From assembly GCA_001600055.1 (NCBI GenBank), contig BCIV01000011.1, positions 496,001 to 560,000 of the forward strand: a DNA stretch of 64,000 nucleotides. The letters run 5' to 3'. Below are positions 1-12,723 of this stretch, piece after piece. Source of the DNA: Filobasidium wieringae. Lineage: Eukaryota; Basidiomycota; Tremellomycetes; Filobasidiales; Filobasidiaceae. The position numbers were made by a program, and so were the translations under genes. The stretch's first letter is position 1; each line of letters begins with the position of its first letter. The notes beneath the pieces are model-generated. The model was not told the origin of the DNA and ran no database searches. It saw nothing but the letters and a program-made list of their open reading frames with translations.

Positions 1-2333
<2,333 letters not shown>

Positions 2334-2741
2334 GTGTTGGCTTGAAGGTCGTAGTCGATGCCCTAATAACATAATGTAAACATCATCGAGACGAGTGAAT
2401 ATGAACCATTTGGTGTGGCTTGTGATATGATATCCGCTCATCGGATCTTAGAACCGAAATGACCGAGGAGGGCGGAACTGATCACTCGGCCGGGTATATA
2501 CAAGTCACGTGACCATCCGTTCTAGTGTGTGGGTGACCTCGAGGCTGACAACTGACCCTTTCACGCGGCAAACGAGCAACACTCCATTCCATTTCGTTCG
2601 ACATTCCATTCCATTCTCCCTACCACCCACCACTACAGCTATCCAGCACACACACTCAGTCGGTACGCTGGTAGGACATCAATCACCAGCAAACTCCCGG
2701 TAGTCTTATTCCCGCACTCCCAACCAATCGTTTCCTCCATC
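2334..2741 (+). promoter_or_regulatory. KGD1 upstream region
   Basis: There is no gene in these 408 bases between PRP5 and KGD1. They hold a TATA-like stretch (about 2493-2500), a perfect 10-base palindrome around CACGTG (2504-2513) and, close to the start codon, a pyrimidine-rich leader with a CCAAT pentamer (2724-2728). The promoter role is inferred from position. Confidence 0.6.
2504..2513. promoter_or_regulatory. Palindromic E-box GTCACGTGAC
   Basis: Perfect 10-base palindrome centred on CACGTG, just downstream of a TATA-like element and about 230 bases before the KGD1 start codon. CACGTG is the classical site for class B bHLH factors (Pho4, Cbf1, USF groups). A bHLH factor with the matching basic region is encoded in this window at 15529-19388. 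Binding is inferred only. Confidence 0.5.
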
Positions 2742-5700
2742 ATGCTTCGTCGATTTACCTCGACGGCCATCTCGAAAACGAGCTCGTCTGGGCTCAGGAT
2801 CGCTCCTTCCGCCACTCTGACTTCCAAATTGCAACAGAAGAGGACGTATGCCAGTGATTCTTTTGCCAATGGTTCGAACGCTTATTACATCGAAGAGTAA
2901 GTATTCCGGGTCGATTATGGTCCTGCTCGGGTTTCGGTTGATCTGACGTGATCAATTTGTTTTCCCTTGCACTGCAGGATGTACCGATGTTGGAAAGAGG
3001 TACATACCATCTGCTCTCTCCTTCTATTCTCCCTGCTAACATATCTTCCCCCCTTGTTTTAATTAGGACCCAAAATCCGTACATGTCTCATGGCAAACTT
3101 ACTTCAAGGGGCTCGACGGAGGTCTTCCTTCCTCCGAAGCCTTCACCCCTCCTCCCGCTTACCGTGCAGGTTTGACCCCTTCCATTGGATCTCACCCTGT
3201 TGACGCCGCCCCTGGAATGTCCATGGCCGGCGCGGGAGGTAGCGAGGTTGCTGATCACTTGAAGGTAAGGATATGCGAAAGCTTCAAGCCTAAAGCAATT
3301 CGAGCTGACTTGTTCGTTTCAACAGGTCCAACTTCTCGTTCGAGCTTACCAAGTCCGAGGTCACCACGTTGCCAAGCTTGACCCCCTCGGAATCCTTGAC
3401 CCTGATCTCGATAGCCGACGTGTCCCCGAACTCGAATTGGAGCACTACGGTTGGACCGAGAAGGACTTGTCAAAGGAGTTCTCTCTCGGACCTGGAATCT
3501 TGCCCAGGTTCGCCGAGGCCGGGATTGAGAAGATGACTTTGGGAGATTTGATCGAGTCTTTGAAGAAGATGTACTGTGAGTTGGATCTTGACTCAAAGAG
3601 TGGTGAGCATGATCATTGATATTAGAGGTGTGGGACAGCTCGATCGATCGGAGTTCAGTACGTTCACATTCCTGACAAGGAGCAGTGTGAATGGATCCGA
3701 GAACGAATCGAGAAGCCCGAGCAGTGGACTTACAACACCGAGGAGAAGCGAGTCATTTTGGATCGTCTCATGTGGTCCGAGTTGTTCGAGAAGTTCATCG
3801 CTTCCAAGTACCCCAACGAGAAGCGTTTCGGACTTGAGGGTTGTGAGGCCTTGATCCCCGGTATGAAGGCTTTGATCGACCAGTCGGTCGAGTCTGGAAT
3901 CAAGAGCGTCGTTCTTGGTATGCCTCACCGTGGTCGTTTGAACGTGTTGGGTAACGTCATCAGGAAACCTCTCGAGGCTATCTTGAACGAGTTCTCTGGA
4001 AACGCCGACTCGGATGACACTGGTGGTGGTGACGTCAAGTACCATTTGGGTGCCAACTACGTCCGACCCACTCCTTCCGGTAAGAAGGTTGCTCTCTCTT
4101 TGGTCGCCAACCCTTCGCATTTGGAGGCCGAGGACCCTGTCGTCTTGGGAAAGACCAGGGCCATTCAGCACTTTGAGGGTGATGAGGAGAACCACGATAC
4201 CGCTATGGGAGTTCTCTTGCACGGAGATGCCGCTTTCGCCGGTCAGGGTATTGTTTACGAGACCATGGGAATGCACCACTTGCCCAACTACGGAACTGGT
4301 GGTACCATCCACTTGGTCGTTAACAACCAGATCGGTTTCACTACCGACCCTCGATTCTCTCGATCCACTCCTTACCCCTCAGATATCGCCAAGGCCATTG
4401 ACGCTCCCATCTTCCACGTGAACGGTGACAACGTCGAGGCCGTCAACTTTGTCTGTACTTTGGCTGCTGATTTCAGGGCCAAGTTCAAAAAGGATGTCGT
4501 CATCGATATCGTCTGTTACCGTCGTTACGGACACAACGAGACCGATCAGCCTTCGTTCACTCAGCCTAGGATGTACAAGGCTATCTTGGAGCAGCCTACC
4601 GCCCTTGATATCTACGTCAAGAGGTTGATCGAGGAGAAGAGTTTCACCGACAAGGAGATCGAGGAGCACAAGGCCTGGGTCTGGGGTATGCTCGAGAAGG
4701 CTCTCGATGCCAGTAAGGACTACAAGCCTTCTGCCAAAGAGTGGTTGTCTTCCTCCTGGGACGGTTTCCCAACCCCCAAGGAGTTGGCCGAGAACATCTT
4801 GCCTCACCACCCTACCGGTGTCAAGGAGGATACCCTCAAGCACATTGGCCAGGTCGTCTCTACTACCCCTGAGGGATTCACTGCTCACCGAAACTTGGCT
4901 CGTATCTTGAGCACTCGTGGAAAGACCGTTTCCGAGGGTCAGAACATTGACTGGGCTACCGCCGAGTCTCTCGCTTTCGGATCTTTGTTGTTGGAGGGTA
5001 CTCACATCCGTGTTTCCGGACAGGATGTCGAGCGTGGTACCTTCTCTCAGCGTCACGCCGTTCTCCACGATCAGGAGAACGAGTCTCAGTACAAGCCCTT
5101 GAAGCATGTCGGACCTAACCAGGGTAGTTTCACCATCTGTAACTCTCACTTGTCAGAGTTCGGTACCCTTGGATTCGAGCTTGGATACTCTTTGGTTTCC
5201 CCCAACTCTTTGACTATCTGGGAGGCACAGTTCGGTGACTTTGCGTGAGTTTACCGATTTGCGATCTCTTTCCACTACTATCGATTGACGGTAATTCTCT
5301 CATAGTAATAACGCTCAGTGTATCATTGATCAGTTCATCGCTTCCGGAGAGAAGAAGTGGTTGCAGCGAACTGGATTGGTCTTATCGCTGCCTCACGGTT
5401 ACGACGGACAGGGTCCCGAGCACTCCAGTGGTCGTCTCGAGCGATTCTTGCAATTGACCGATGACGACCCTCGAGTCTTCCCCCCTCCCGAGAAGCTCGA
5501 CCGTCAGCACCAGGATTGTAACATGCAGATTGTTTACCCATCGTGCGTCAAACAGAGTTTGCTGAGAAATCTGGATTCTTCCGCTGACATATCGGTCGCT
5601 CTACAGGACTCCTGCCAACTACTTCCATGCTCTGCGTCGACAGCAGTTGCGAGAATTCCGAAAACCTGTAAGCACAATTTGACGTTAGTTTGATCGATCC

Positions 5701-6353
5701 ATTCGCTGATCTATCCATCTACAGTTGATCGTCTTCTTCTCGAAGAACTTGCTTCGTCACCCCCTTGCTCGATCGTCCCTTGACGAGATGACTGGCGAGA
5801 CCATCTTCGAGCGATATATCCCTGAGCCTCACCCTGCCGAGTTGGAATCGGCTGAGAACATCAAGCGACACGTGCTTTGTACCGGTCAGGTCTACTACCA
5901 GTTGCTCGCAGAGCGTGAAAAGAGGGGTATCAAGAACATTGCCATCTCGCGAATCGAACAGCTATCTCCCCTTCCTTACGAACTCGTACGTCACAAAGTC
6001 TCGTGCATCCGAACTCGATTGACTGACACATGTCCGTCTGCAGATCACTCCTCACCTTGACCAGTACCCCAATGCCGAGCTTGTTTGGGCCCAGGAGGAG
6101 GTTCGTCCGCTTCTCGTGATTCGGTTGACACACTGTAGCTAAATTTTTCGTGCCATAACTACAGCCTCTCAACAACGGTGCTTGGACTTACGTGCAGCCC
6201 CGTCTGATCACCGCTTTGAAGAACACCAAGCACCACCAGGACAAGGTTCCCCACTACGCTGGACGAAACCCAACCTCTTCGGTCGCTACCGGTTCAAAAT
6301 CTGCCCACAAGGCTGAAATCGCTGCTTACCTCAACGCGGCTTTGAACTTCTGA
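2742..6353 (+). CDS. KGD1: 2-oxoglutarate dehydrogenase E1, mitochondrial
   Basis: Thiamine-diphosphate-dependent E1 of the 2-oxoglutarate dehydrogenase complex in the TCA cycle (mitochondrial matrix). Exons: 2742-2896, 2978-2999, 3067-3264, 3326-3575, 3639-5244, 5306-5542, 5607-5667, 5725-5985, 6044-6100, 6165-6353, giving 1011 residues, the usual family length. The N-terminus ([12 protein letters not shown]...) is Arg/Ser-rich like a mitochondrial presequence. [20 protein letters not shown] is the E1o-specific N-terminal motif. Further on come [26 protein letters not shown], the ThDP/Mg site GDAAFAGQG near residue 403 with [10 protein letters not shown], and [18 protein letters not shown]. 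The C-terminal half has [20 protein letters not shown] and [10 protein letters not shown]. Exon 5 (1606 bases) has no intron, unlike the rest of the gene. An upstream CACGTG palindrome and CCAAT are possible control sites. Confidence 0.97.
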
Positions 6354-6473
6354 TGACTAGTGGAATAGGATGAAGCTGGGCTTTGCCGTTTGTTACGAAA
6401 AGTATCAGTCACGACGTGTACATTATCAAAAGCATTACAACAATATACGCTATCGCGAATTCACGGTTTCACT

Positions 6474-7167
6474 CTACACCTCTTCCGAGGCCGCTGACTG
6501 CTCTTCGTTGACGATCGCATTGAGCCAGATCGGATTGCCTGCTTTGAGCGCAGGAAAGATGACCTGCGATAATGGCAATCGCGACACTTAGCAGCCTGTA
6601 CCCGTTCGAAATGAACATACTCACATTGTGAAAATGGTCGTCTAAAAGCAAACTGAGTTAACGTTATTACGACGATACGCCGTTATGTCTGCGAGACTTA
6701 CAGAGTAAGGTTCCGCTCAACTCGTCTTTCTCCTTCCCCTTCGCCTTTGCGTTGCAAATATCCGGTTGTCCGCTTGACAGTTCCGCTTTGATCTCTTTGC
6801 TCATGGCGTACCAGTCGATGTTCCTGTGCAGCGCATGATCAAGAGTCTTGATGATTATGTTATGATAGAGTGAGTTGGTTATAGCCGAGTTGTATGTGAG
6901 GATAGGCTCCGGCAGGGGAGATTCGGCTTTCTTCTTAGGGGAACGACGTTTAGCCGGGGCCTTCTTCGGTTTCGGAATGTTCTCTTTGACGAGTGCGTTC
7001 TTCCCCTTCTCAGCTTCGTCGCCATCTTCAACTGAAGCAACTATGGACTCTTCAGCTCTGATTATAACGGTCTCGACTTCTATGTGTCCTCTGGATTTGA
7101 GAGTATCGCTGGTTTGCTTGTGCGCGACCAGGACATCTGTGATTTTCTTGGTTCGAATGGGTGGCAT
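6474..7167 (-). CDS. Small SANT/Myb-like protein
   Basis: Predicted 190-residue protein; exons 7167-6702, 6641-6625 (17 bases only) and 6563-6474, phases consistent. The N-terminal 100 residues are charged, with a Lys/Pro/Arg-rich stretch (PKPKKAPAKRRSPKKK) that could be a nuclear signal. The C-terminal half reads as a SANT/Myb-like helical domain: LYHNIIIKTLDHAL, then NIDWYAMSKEI, then LYDHFHNVIFPALKAGN after splicing of the two small introns. The pattern 'one Trp after helix 1, then LYDHxxxVxxPAL' occurs in short basidiomycete proteins of unknown role. A chromatin or DNA-binding function is inference. The gene is convergent with KGD1 (120 bases between stop codons). Confidence 0.7.
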
Positions 7168-7479
7168 GCTCGTTATATAGATCCAAGGTGAAAACAGTCA
7201 ACTTTGGTAGAACACTATTAGCTATTAGCAGTATTACTGATTATACTAACGCTAATTCAAGTACTGGTGGAGCTACAGCTTCTTATACCGGAACAGCGGA
7301 ATGAAATGATCCAATCTGAAACACAAACGAACGATTCTCGAGCGCGATCATCGTTACTCGGCGATCTTTCCCAGGTTATTGGAGATCCTGAAGAACGGTT
7401 TCTCTCTTTGTTCAGATATTATAAGTTTGACCGATCACCCTATTTTCCGCTAGTAACTGATAGTACACTCCCAATCTAC
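7168..7479. other. Intergenic, 312 bases
   Basis: Lies between the start codon of the SANT-like gene (-) and the stop codon of CWH43 (-). It should hold the promoter of the former and the 3' region of the latter. It is AT-rich near 7205-7255. I see no gene or repeat. Confidence 0.5.
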
Positions 7480-10400
7480 TCATGCATTGAATTTCGCATT
7501 GACTGTGTCCCAGTGTGTCCTGTCATACCTATCCCAGAACCTGACGGGCGGCATGTAGTATACCGGTCCGTCGAAAACGTGATATCGATGTCCTCTGGAG
7601 AGCTTGACCTATCAGCACATATCAAGAACGTATAAGCTCCGGAGCACGAACCTTATACCTTCTCCTCGGAACATTTGGGGGAAGTGCCAAACTGTTGGCA
7701 TAGCAGCTTCGTGTGTATGGAAATACAGCTCCTGATTCGTCTCGTAATCCACGGGAAGAGTTGCGTTATCCATGAAGAATTTCGCAATCTATGAGAAGGT
7801 GGATGCCATTAGCTGCCCATAACCTCTAGAGACATGCAGAGAGCCATCCACCTGTAGTTCAGTATCGGTGATATGACCATGCGATATCCGAGCGTAGCCT
7901 ATTCGCCACATATCTGAACGTCGTGTAAGCGATGCATGCATATCTAGAACATCGGGAAAGTACTTACTACGGAAAGCGATGTATTCACACCTAGAACGAC
8001 CCTCAAGTAAGCCAGACGGTTCAAATCTCAACCGAGGGAAACTCACCATCTATCGAAATCACTGTATTCAACGTCCCAAAGCTGTAAAAGGCGATTTCTT
8101 TAGTATCTTCATCGACTAACAAACGCGCTCGTGCTGAACTTGCCTTGCCGTCCGCCATACTTGACAGCAAAATAGTCACACATCAGCCTGTGTCCAAGAG
8201 CGGGCCAAAGAGATCAACTCTTGCATACTTACAGAATCTCATACGGTGCCGGGCGAGAAGCTCCGACTTTTGTGACCACGTAGCCTAGAAACGCTACGGG
8301 TTCTGGCCATACCGAGTTACTGATGTTAGCAATAGCTTCAGTCTGCAACTGTCGATCCAGCGCATCTTCCTCTGCGGAACCATTAATAAATAAGCGTCCC
8401 ATCACAGTGTGTATCTTGAACACCGGGATCCACTCACCCTGCCCGTTATGTGACACAATCACGTTCACAACCTGATCTTTAATCAGTAATTTGGCGTGGA
8501 TTGCGGGTGCCAGTTCTCCTATCAAGGGTCGTTACATTAGCCAAGTCTCAGCTGGCTAAGTAGGAGAAGGGCATACCATGTGGTGATGGCAGAAGATGAT
8601 GATGGGATTCCAGAATAGGGAACTGACACAGATATTCATCCGCTCAATACCAAGTTGAGCCTCACTCAACAACACTGATCGCGCACTCACCTTCGAAAGC
8701 AAAGCTGCTCCCCAGGTATGCTTGTTTGGTCCTGGCCCTAAGTCTACGTACTGATCAAGAACGATAAGTGATTGGGTATACCTATGGCAATATGAACAGG
8801 CACTCACGTAGCCCAGTTCCTCGGCGATCTTTCGAGTCAGATCTCGGTTGCCGTATACGAAGCGATGTACTGGATTGATGGAGAGTCAGCAACTGCTTCC
8901 CAATCCAAGAAGATGTATGCCCACGATCGGACTCTAGCAATCCTATCTAATGCAAAGGCCTAAGCATGTCATCAGACAAGCATCACGAGGAATACGACCT
9001 ACTACATCTACTTCAGCATCGCGTATCAGGTCCATCATACGCTTCTGACTATCTCTTCCGGATAGGTCCACGCCGAAATGTACCTAAAAGGGCTAAGTAG
9101 TCAGGGATCGGAATTATTTCTACCTTCGTCAGACGTACGGTCCAGATTCCACCTGTCCACACCCCAGAATCCCCCTGGTACGGCTGTACATGGATGTCTG
9201 CTCGACGCAATCGACTGTATACCTCCGCGGTCATAACAGAAGCAAGAGCAAGGGGGAGTGCGAGTCTTTTGATCCGGGTAACGCGGAGGCCGGTCATAGT
9301 CTGCTCTGTTAGAGGTCGTAGACTCGACTCGCGAAGTCTCGAGAGTACGGTACATCCGTTGAACACGCAAGCAGATGCCAGAAACACCACACCTACAAAT
9401 GAAACGAGCCTGAGCACATGGCGTAAAATGAATGATGCCACGACATACCAGGTGTCTTCTCCCGTACATACTGTCCGCCTGGGACGAATGCGTATGCGAC
9501 GGTGATGACGGATACCACGTCTAGGACGACCAATATGAGCAGTGCCCGTCCCAAGAGGTTCTTTTCATAGCTATACCGGGACAGGTCCTGCCATAGAGCA
9601 GGGAACAAGTAGACCAAGTTGGATACCAGCACGCATCCCGCCGCAAATCCGCCCCAATCTCGTAGATAATTGAGATTTAGGCTGTTAAAAGTCGCTTCAG
9701 GCCAGCATAGGATGTAACATGCCAAGATCCCGGTAGCATAGGCTTTTGTCGTGTATGGTTGCGCGTTCCGGCGGGAGCTGGCATCGTTAAGGACTCTCAA
9801 GACCAATCCCAATCCGATAGCCGCGGCTACGATTCCGCCCTGCCAAAGGAGACGCGGCCCGTTGACAGGATAGCCGCTCCAATTCCACGCGATGATCGTA
9901 CCTAGATCGGATACGAAAGTCTGAATGAGAAACAACAGGGAACCTATACAGCTAGCGATGGACCATATTTGGGTTGAAGTCAAGGGAGTAAGCTGTTTAT
10001 CATTCTCCTTGACGACGGGTTGTACGACCGGGGCCTGAGGTTCATCTTGTAACGGTCGCACGGCCTTTTCCGCACATGCTAAACCAGCTAGGAATAGTCC
10101 AGTCTTGTTCCATCCCCCAGAGTCCTCATTGACGATGCACCAAAAGGGATCTACCGAGTTGTTCATCAGTTTCAGGACGAGGGAAACCAGCAACCCTAAC
10201 ATCAGGTCTACAATCGAAGGTGGACCGATCAGCATCCCAGCCCTCTCTGTTCGGATAACTATACCCTCACAAGTCCCTTCCAAAGCAGCCGCCTTGCCTC
10301 CTCTCAACCGTTGCACCTGAGCCGCAAGTCCCAACCATCCAAAGATATTCCCCAAGACCACCGCGATCAATCGAGTAGCAGGACCTGGTAACCTATACGC

Positions 10401-12327
10401 TCCCAACCCCGTACCGAGCGCTACGATTCGGATTACCGATGCGCCTGATCTTGAGGTTGCGAATCGGGATGCGGAAGGGATCGATAGGAGGAGAGGAGAT
10501 AGGATGGCTAGCAGGGCCAATTCCGATCCCGACAAGGCTGTTTCATTGTGAACGATCACGTTAGCGCGTGTCTGCGGCGCGGCTGGCGCGGGGGGGAAAA
10601 TGAAAAGGCCCAGAGAGGGTGGTTTACCTAATTGCCAAACGGAGAAATAAAACAACTGTAGACCTAGACTAGCAAAGATCGACCAGAACGTCATCGCTAT
10701 CGTATTCTCAAACCCGTCAGATCCGGACGTTCAGATCGAGACCGTACCACCAGCTCTGGCTCACCTAGATAAACATCCGCTATGAACCCGAGCGCGAACC
10801 TGAACGCCCCTGACCGCCTTGTTAGGTTCTCGTCCTTGACCATCCACCCCGCCTTCTCTGCGGGGTATTCCACCATCAAACTTTCCCCCGTCATATCCAT
10901 ATCCTCAACGACCCAGATCGGCTCCCCCAACTTAAACCCCGTAGAGGTCAGATCGATCGGGTCCAAGTCTTCCCTATCCCGTGATAAGTGATGCAACGCC
11001 ATCCCCACAACCCTCTAATCAGATCCCCGACGACCCCGTGGGACAAGTTCAAATACCGTGCGTACCCCTTCCTTTCTCCCTCATCCCCAAGCACTACCAA
11101 AACCCTTACCCCCCTCACCTCCTCCCACCCCAGTCCATCGAAAATGACATCCACAAGAACAAGGGCCCATTCGAAGATGGCGTAGTAACTATAAGCGCCG
11201 GGGATCCGGTTGATTTTATGTTGGATGAAGAAATAGATCAGAGGGATGAGGAGGGTATGGAATGTCGTTGCTATGATTTTCCTGGATGATCGTGAGGAGG
11301 CGAAGCGGGACAGCATGTGAGAATTTTAGTGAAACGAACATAGCGGACAGGGACTGACCTCCTCCCGATCGTCCGTGTGTGCGTGGAAGGAGTGAGGATG
11401 ATAGTCCCTACCATCCAAGGTAGAGTCAAGACCAGATAAGCGATCATGGCGAGATCGTGGAAATCTGCATTTCGCGGATAGGAGACCGCGATACATGAAT
11501 TGAATATTGAAGCAAATAAAATGAACCGAAATCAGTCGCATGATGTAGACAGTACGTATGTCTGGCGACGGACCATGATTATCGTTAGAAGTTACGTAGA
11601 CCCAACCACCACTGAGTAAACCAATGTCAATGTCAACGATCCCAAATTCGAACAAGCGACCGAGACTCTCCAGGATAGGGATTGACGGGGGTGGATTCGT
11701 CATTATTCGTCATCCCTCCTTCTCGACTTCCACCTTCCACTTGGAGGGAAAGGGAAAAGGACAAGAGAAGCGAACGTACCAACAAAAAGTCCTTCCCACT
11801 CCTATCAGAGCTACCCAATCGGCCATCCCTAGTCCTCCAGCTTGGGCCGTGCGTTTGCGTGCTTCGGATTGCGCAGGATCAGATGAGGGAGATGAAACTG
11901 AAGTACGTGACCGTGGACGTTGTCGAGTGACGAGCCATTGGAGGAGGATCAAGAGGAATCGTGGACCCGAACAGAGTGCGATGAGGATTTGAAAGGTCGG
12001 TCTTTCTGGTGCCCAGTCGCCGATCCTAGAGTTGTTGTTTTTGATCGAAAGGTCGAGAGAGTAAGAGAACGAGAAAGAGAGAGAGAGAATATGATCGAGG
12101 TTCAATCACGCCGGTTCGAGTGCTAGCAAGAGAAGAAGTTGGGGAGAGACTCACGAAGCGCTAACGCTAGGTAACCATTCATCAGGCCAAGAAGCTATCC
12201 CGTTTTTGACTACCTTTTCGTAGTGCAACCAACAAGCCAGTACGAGCGCGGAGATGAAGGCTGTAAAGGCGATGAGGGAGTGGGATAGGTGGATGAACGA
12301 TGCGGGGATCTGAAGGAGAGTGGGCAT
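7480..12327 (-). CDS. CWH43: Cwh43, GPI-anchor lipid remodelling protein
   Basis: Membrane protein that places ceramide lipids on GPI anchors (ER/Golgi, cell-wall integrity). Twenty-one exons: 12327-12155, 12025-11780, 11611-11574, 11464-11359, 11281-11119, 11014-10765, 10696-9449, 9392-9139, 9083-9003, 8946-8925, 8869-8808, 8750-8691, 8622-8577, 8518-8438, 8371-8233, 8159-8144, 8081-8047, 7990-7968, 7913-7852, 7788-7659, 7592-7480; 1115 residues. The N-terminal FRAG1/PGAP2-like half shows [34 protein letters not shown] and [19 protein letters not shown] multi-span membrane block follows, then the endonuclease/exonuclease/phosphatase-like half: [100 protein letters not shown]. The intron between 8159-8144 and 8081-8047 starts with GC. 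Exon 6's acceptor (near 11014) is the least certain junction. Divergent from the SET/MYND gene. Confidence 0.93.
8082..8143 (-). other. CWH43: GC-AG intron in CWH43
   Basis: On the minus strand this intron begins GCAAGT after GGCAAG and ends TTTTACAG, 62 bases. Splicing here joins ...MADGK to [12 protein letters not shown] and then CEYIAFRN, restoring the family motif DRWCEYI. Retaining the intron keeps a frame open but then breaks phase at the next junction, where the consensus GTGAGT donor gives a frameshift. Confidence 0.8.
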
Positions 12328-12723
12328 GGTCGCTGGGTGTAGTGGGACGTTACTCTAGCCCTCTGCCAGGCGAGGTAAGAGAATAGAGAATGATGGGGAA
12401 GGCGATGCTACCACTTGAACGGGAACGAGGAGAAGTGTGTTCGTAATTCAAAGGAAGTTCGAACTCGGTCGACGTCGTCTTTTCGAACTTTCTTGGCGAA
12501 GTGAGACCTCGTTTTCTTGATCTTGACCAACGATTTCATTCGTCTGAATCCATTTGAACCATCTGCTACCAGTTGGAAAGTAGCCAGTGGTAGAGCAGAC
12601 GGAGTAGAAACCAATGATCGTTTCGGCGGCCGATGATGTCGATTAGCAACTCGACATTTCGAATATGCTCAACGTTGATACCTGAACATCGAGGATCTCT
12701 AGCAACAACATAGACAAACAACG
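12328..12723. promoter_or_regulatory. Divergent promoter CWH43 / SET-MYND gene
   Basis: These 396 bases lie between two start codons on opposite strands, so both promoters are here. I see no strong TATA box and no gene. A short minus ORF (12614-12408) has no recognisable content. Confidence 0.5.

Noticed and set aside
3593..5149. Long minus-strand ORFs (239 and 256 codons) opposite KGD1
   Set aside because: They are shadows caused by biased codon use in the KGD1 exon; their translations are repetitive Leu/Val/Gly/Asp without domains.
7267..7635. 122-codon plus ORF
   Set aside because: It is antisense to the last two CWH43 exons, which encode the conserved [14 protein letters not shown] end; it has no features of its own.
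8043..8159. CWH43 exon continuing unspliced from 8159 with a GTTTCC donor at 8042
   Set aside because: It can keep phase but needs a poor donor and loses the DRWCEYI motif; the GC-AG model explains both.
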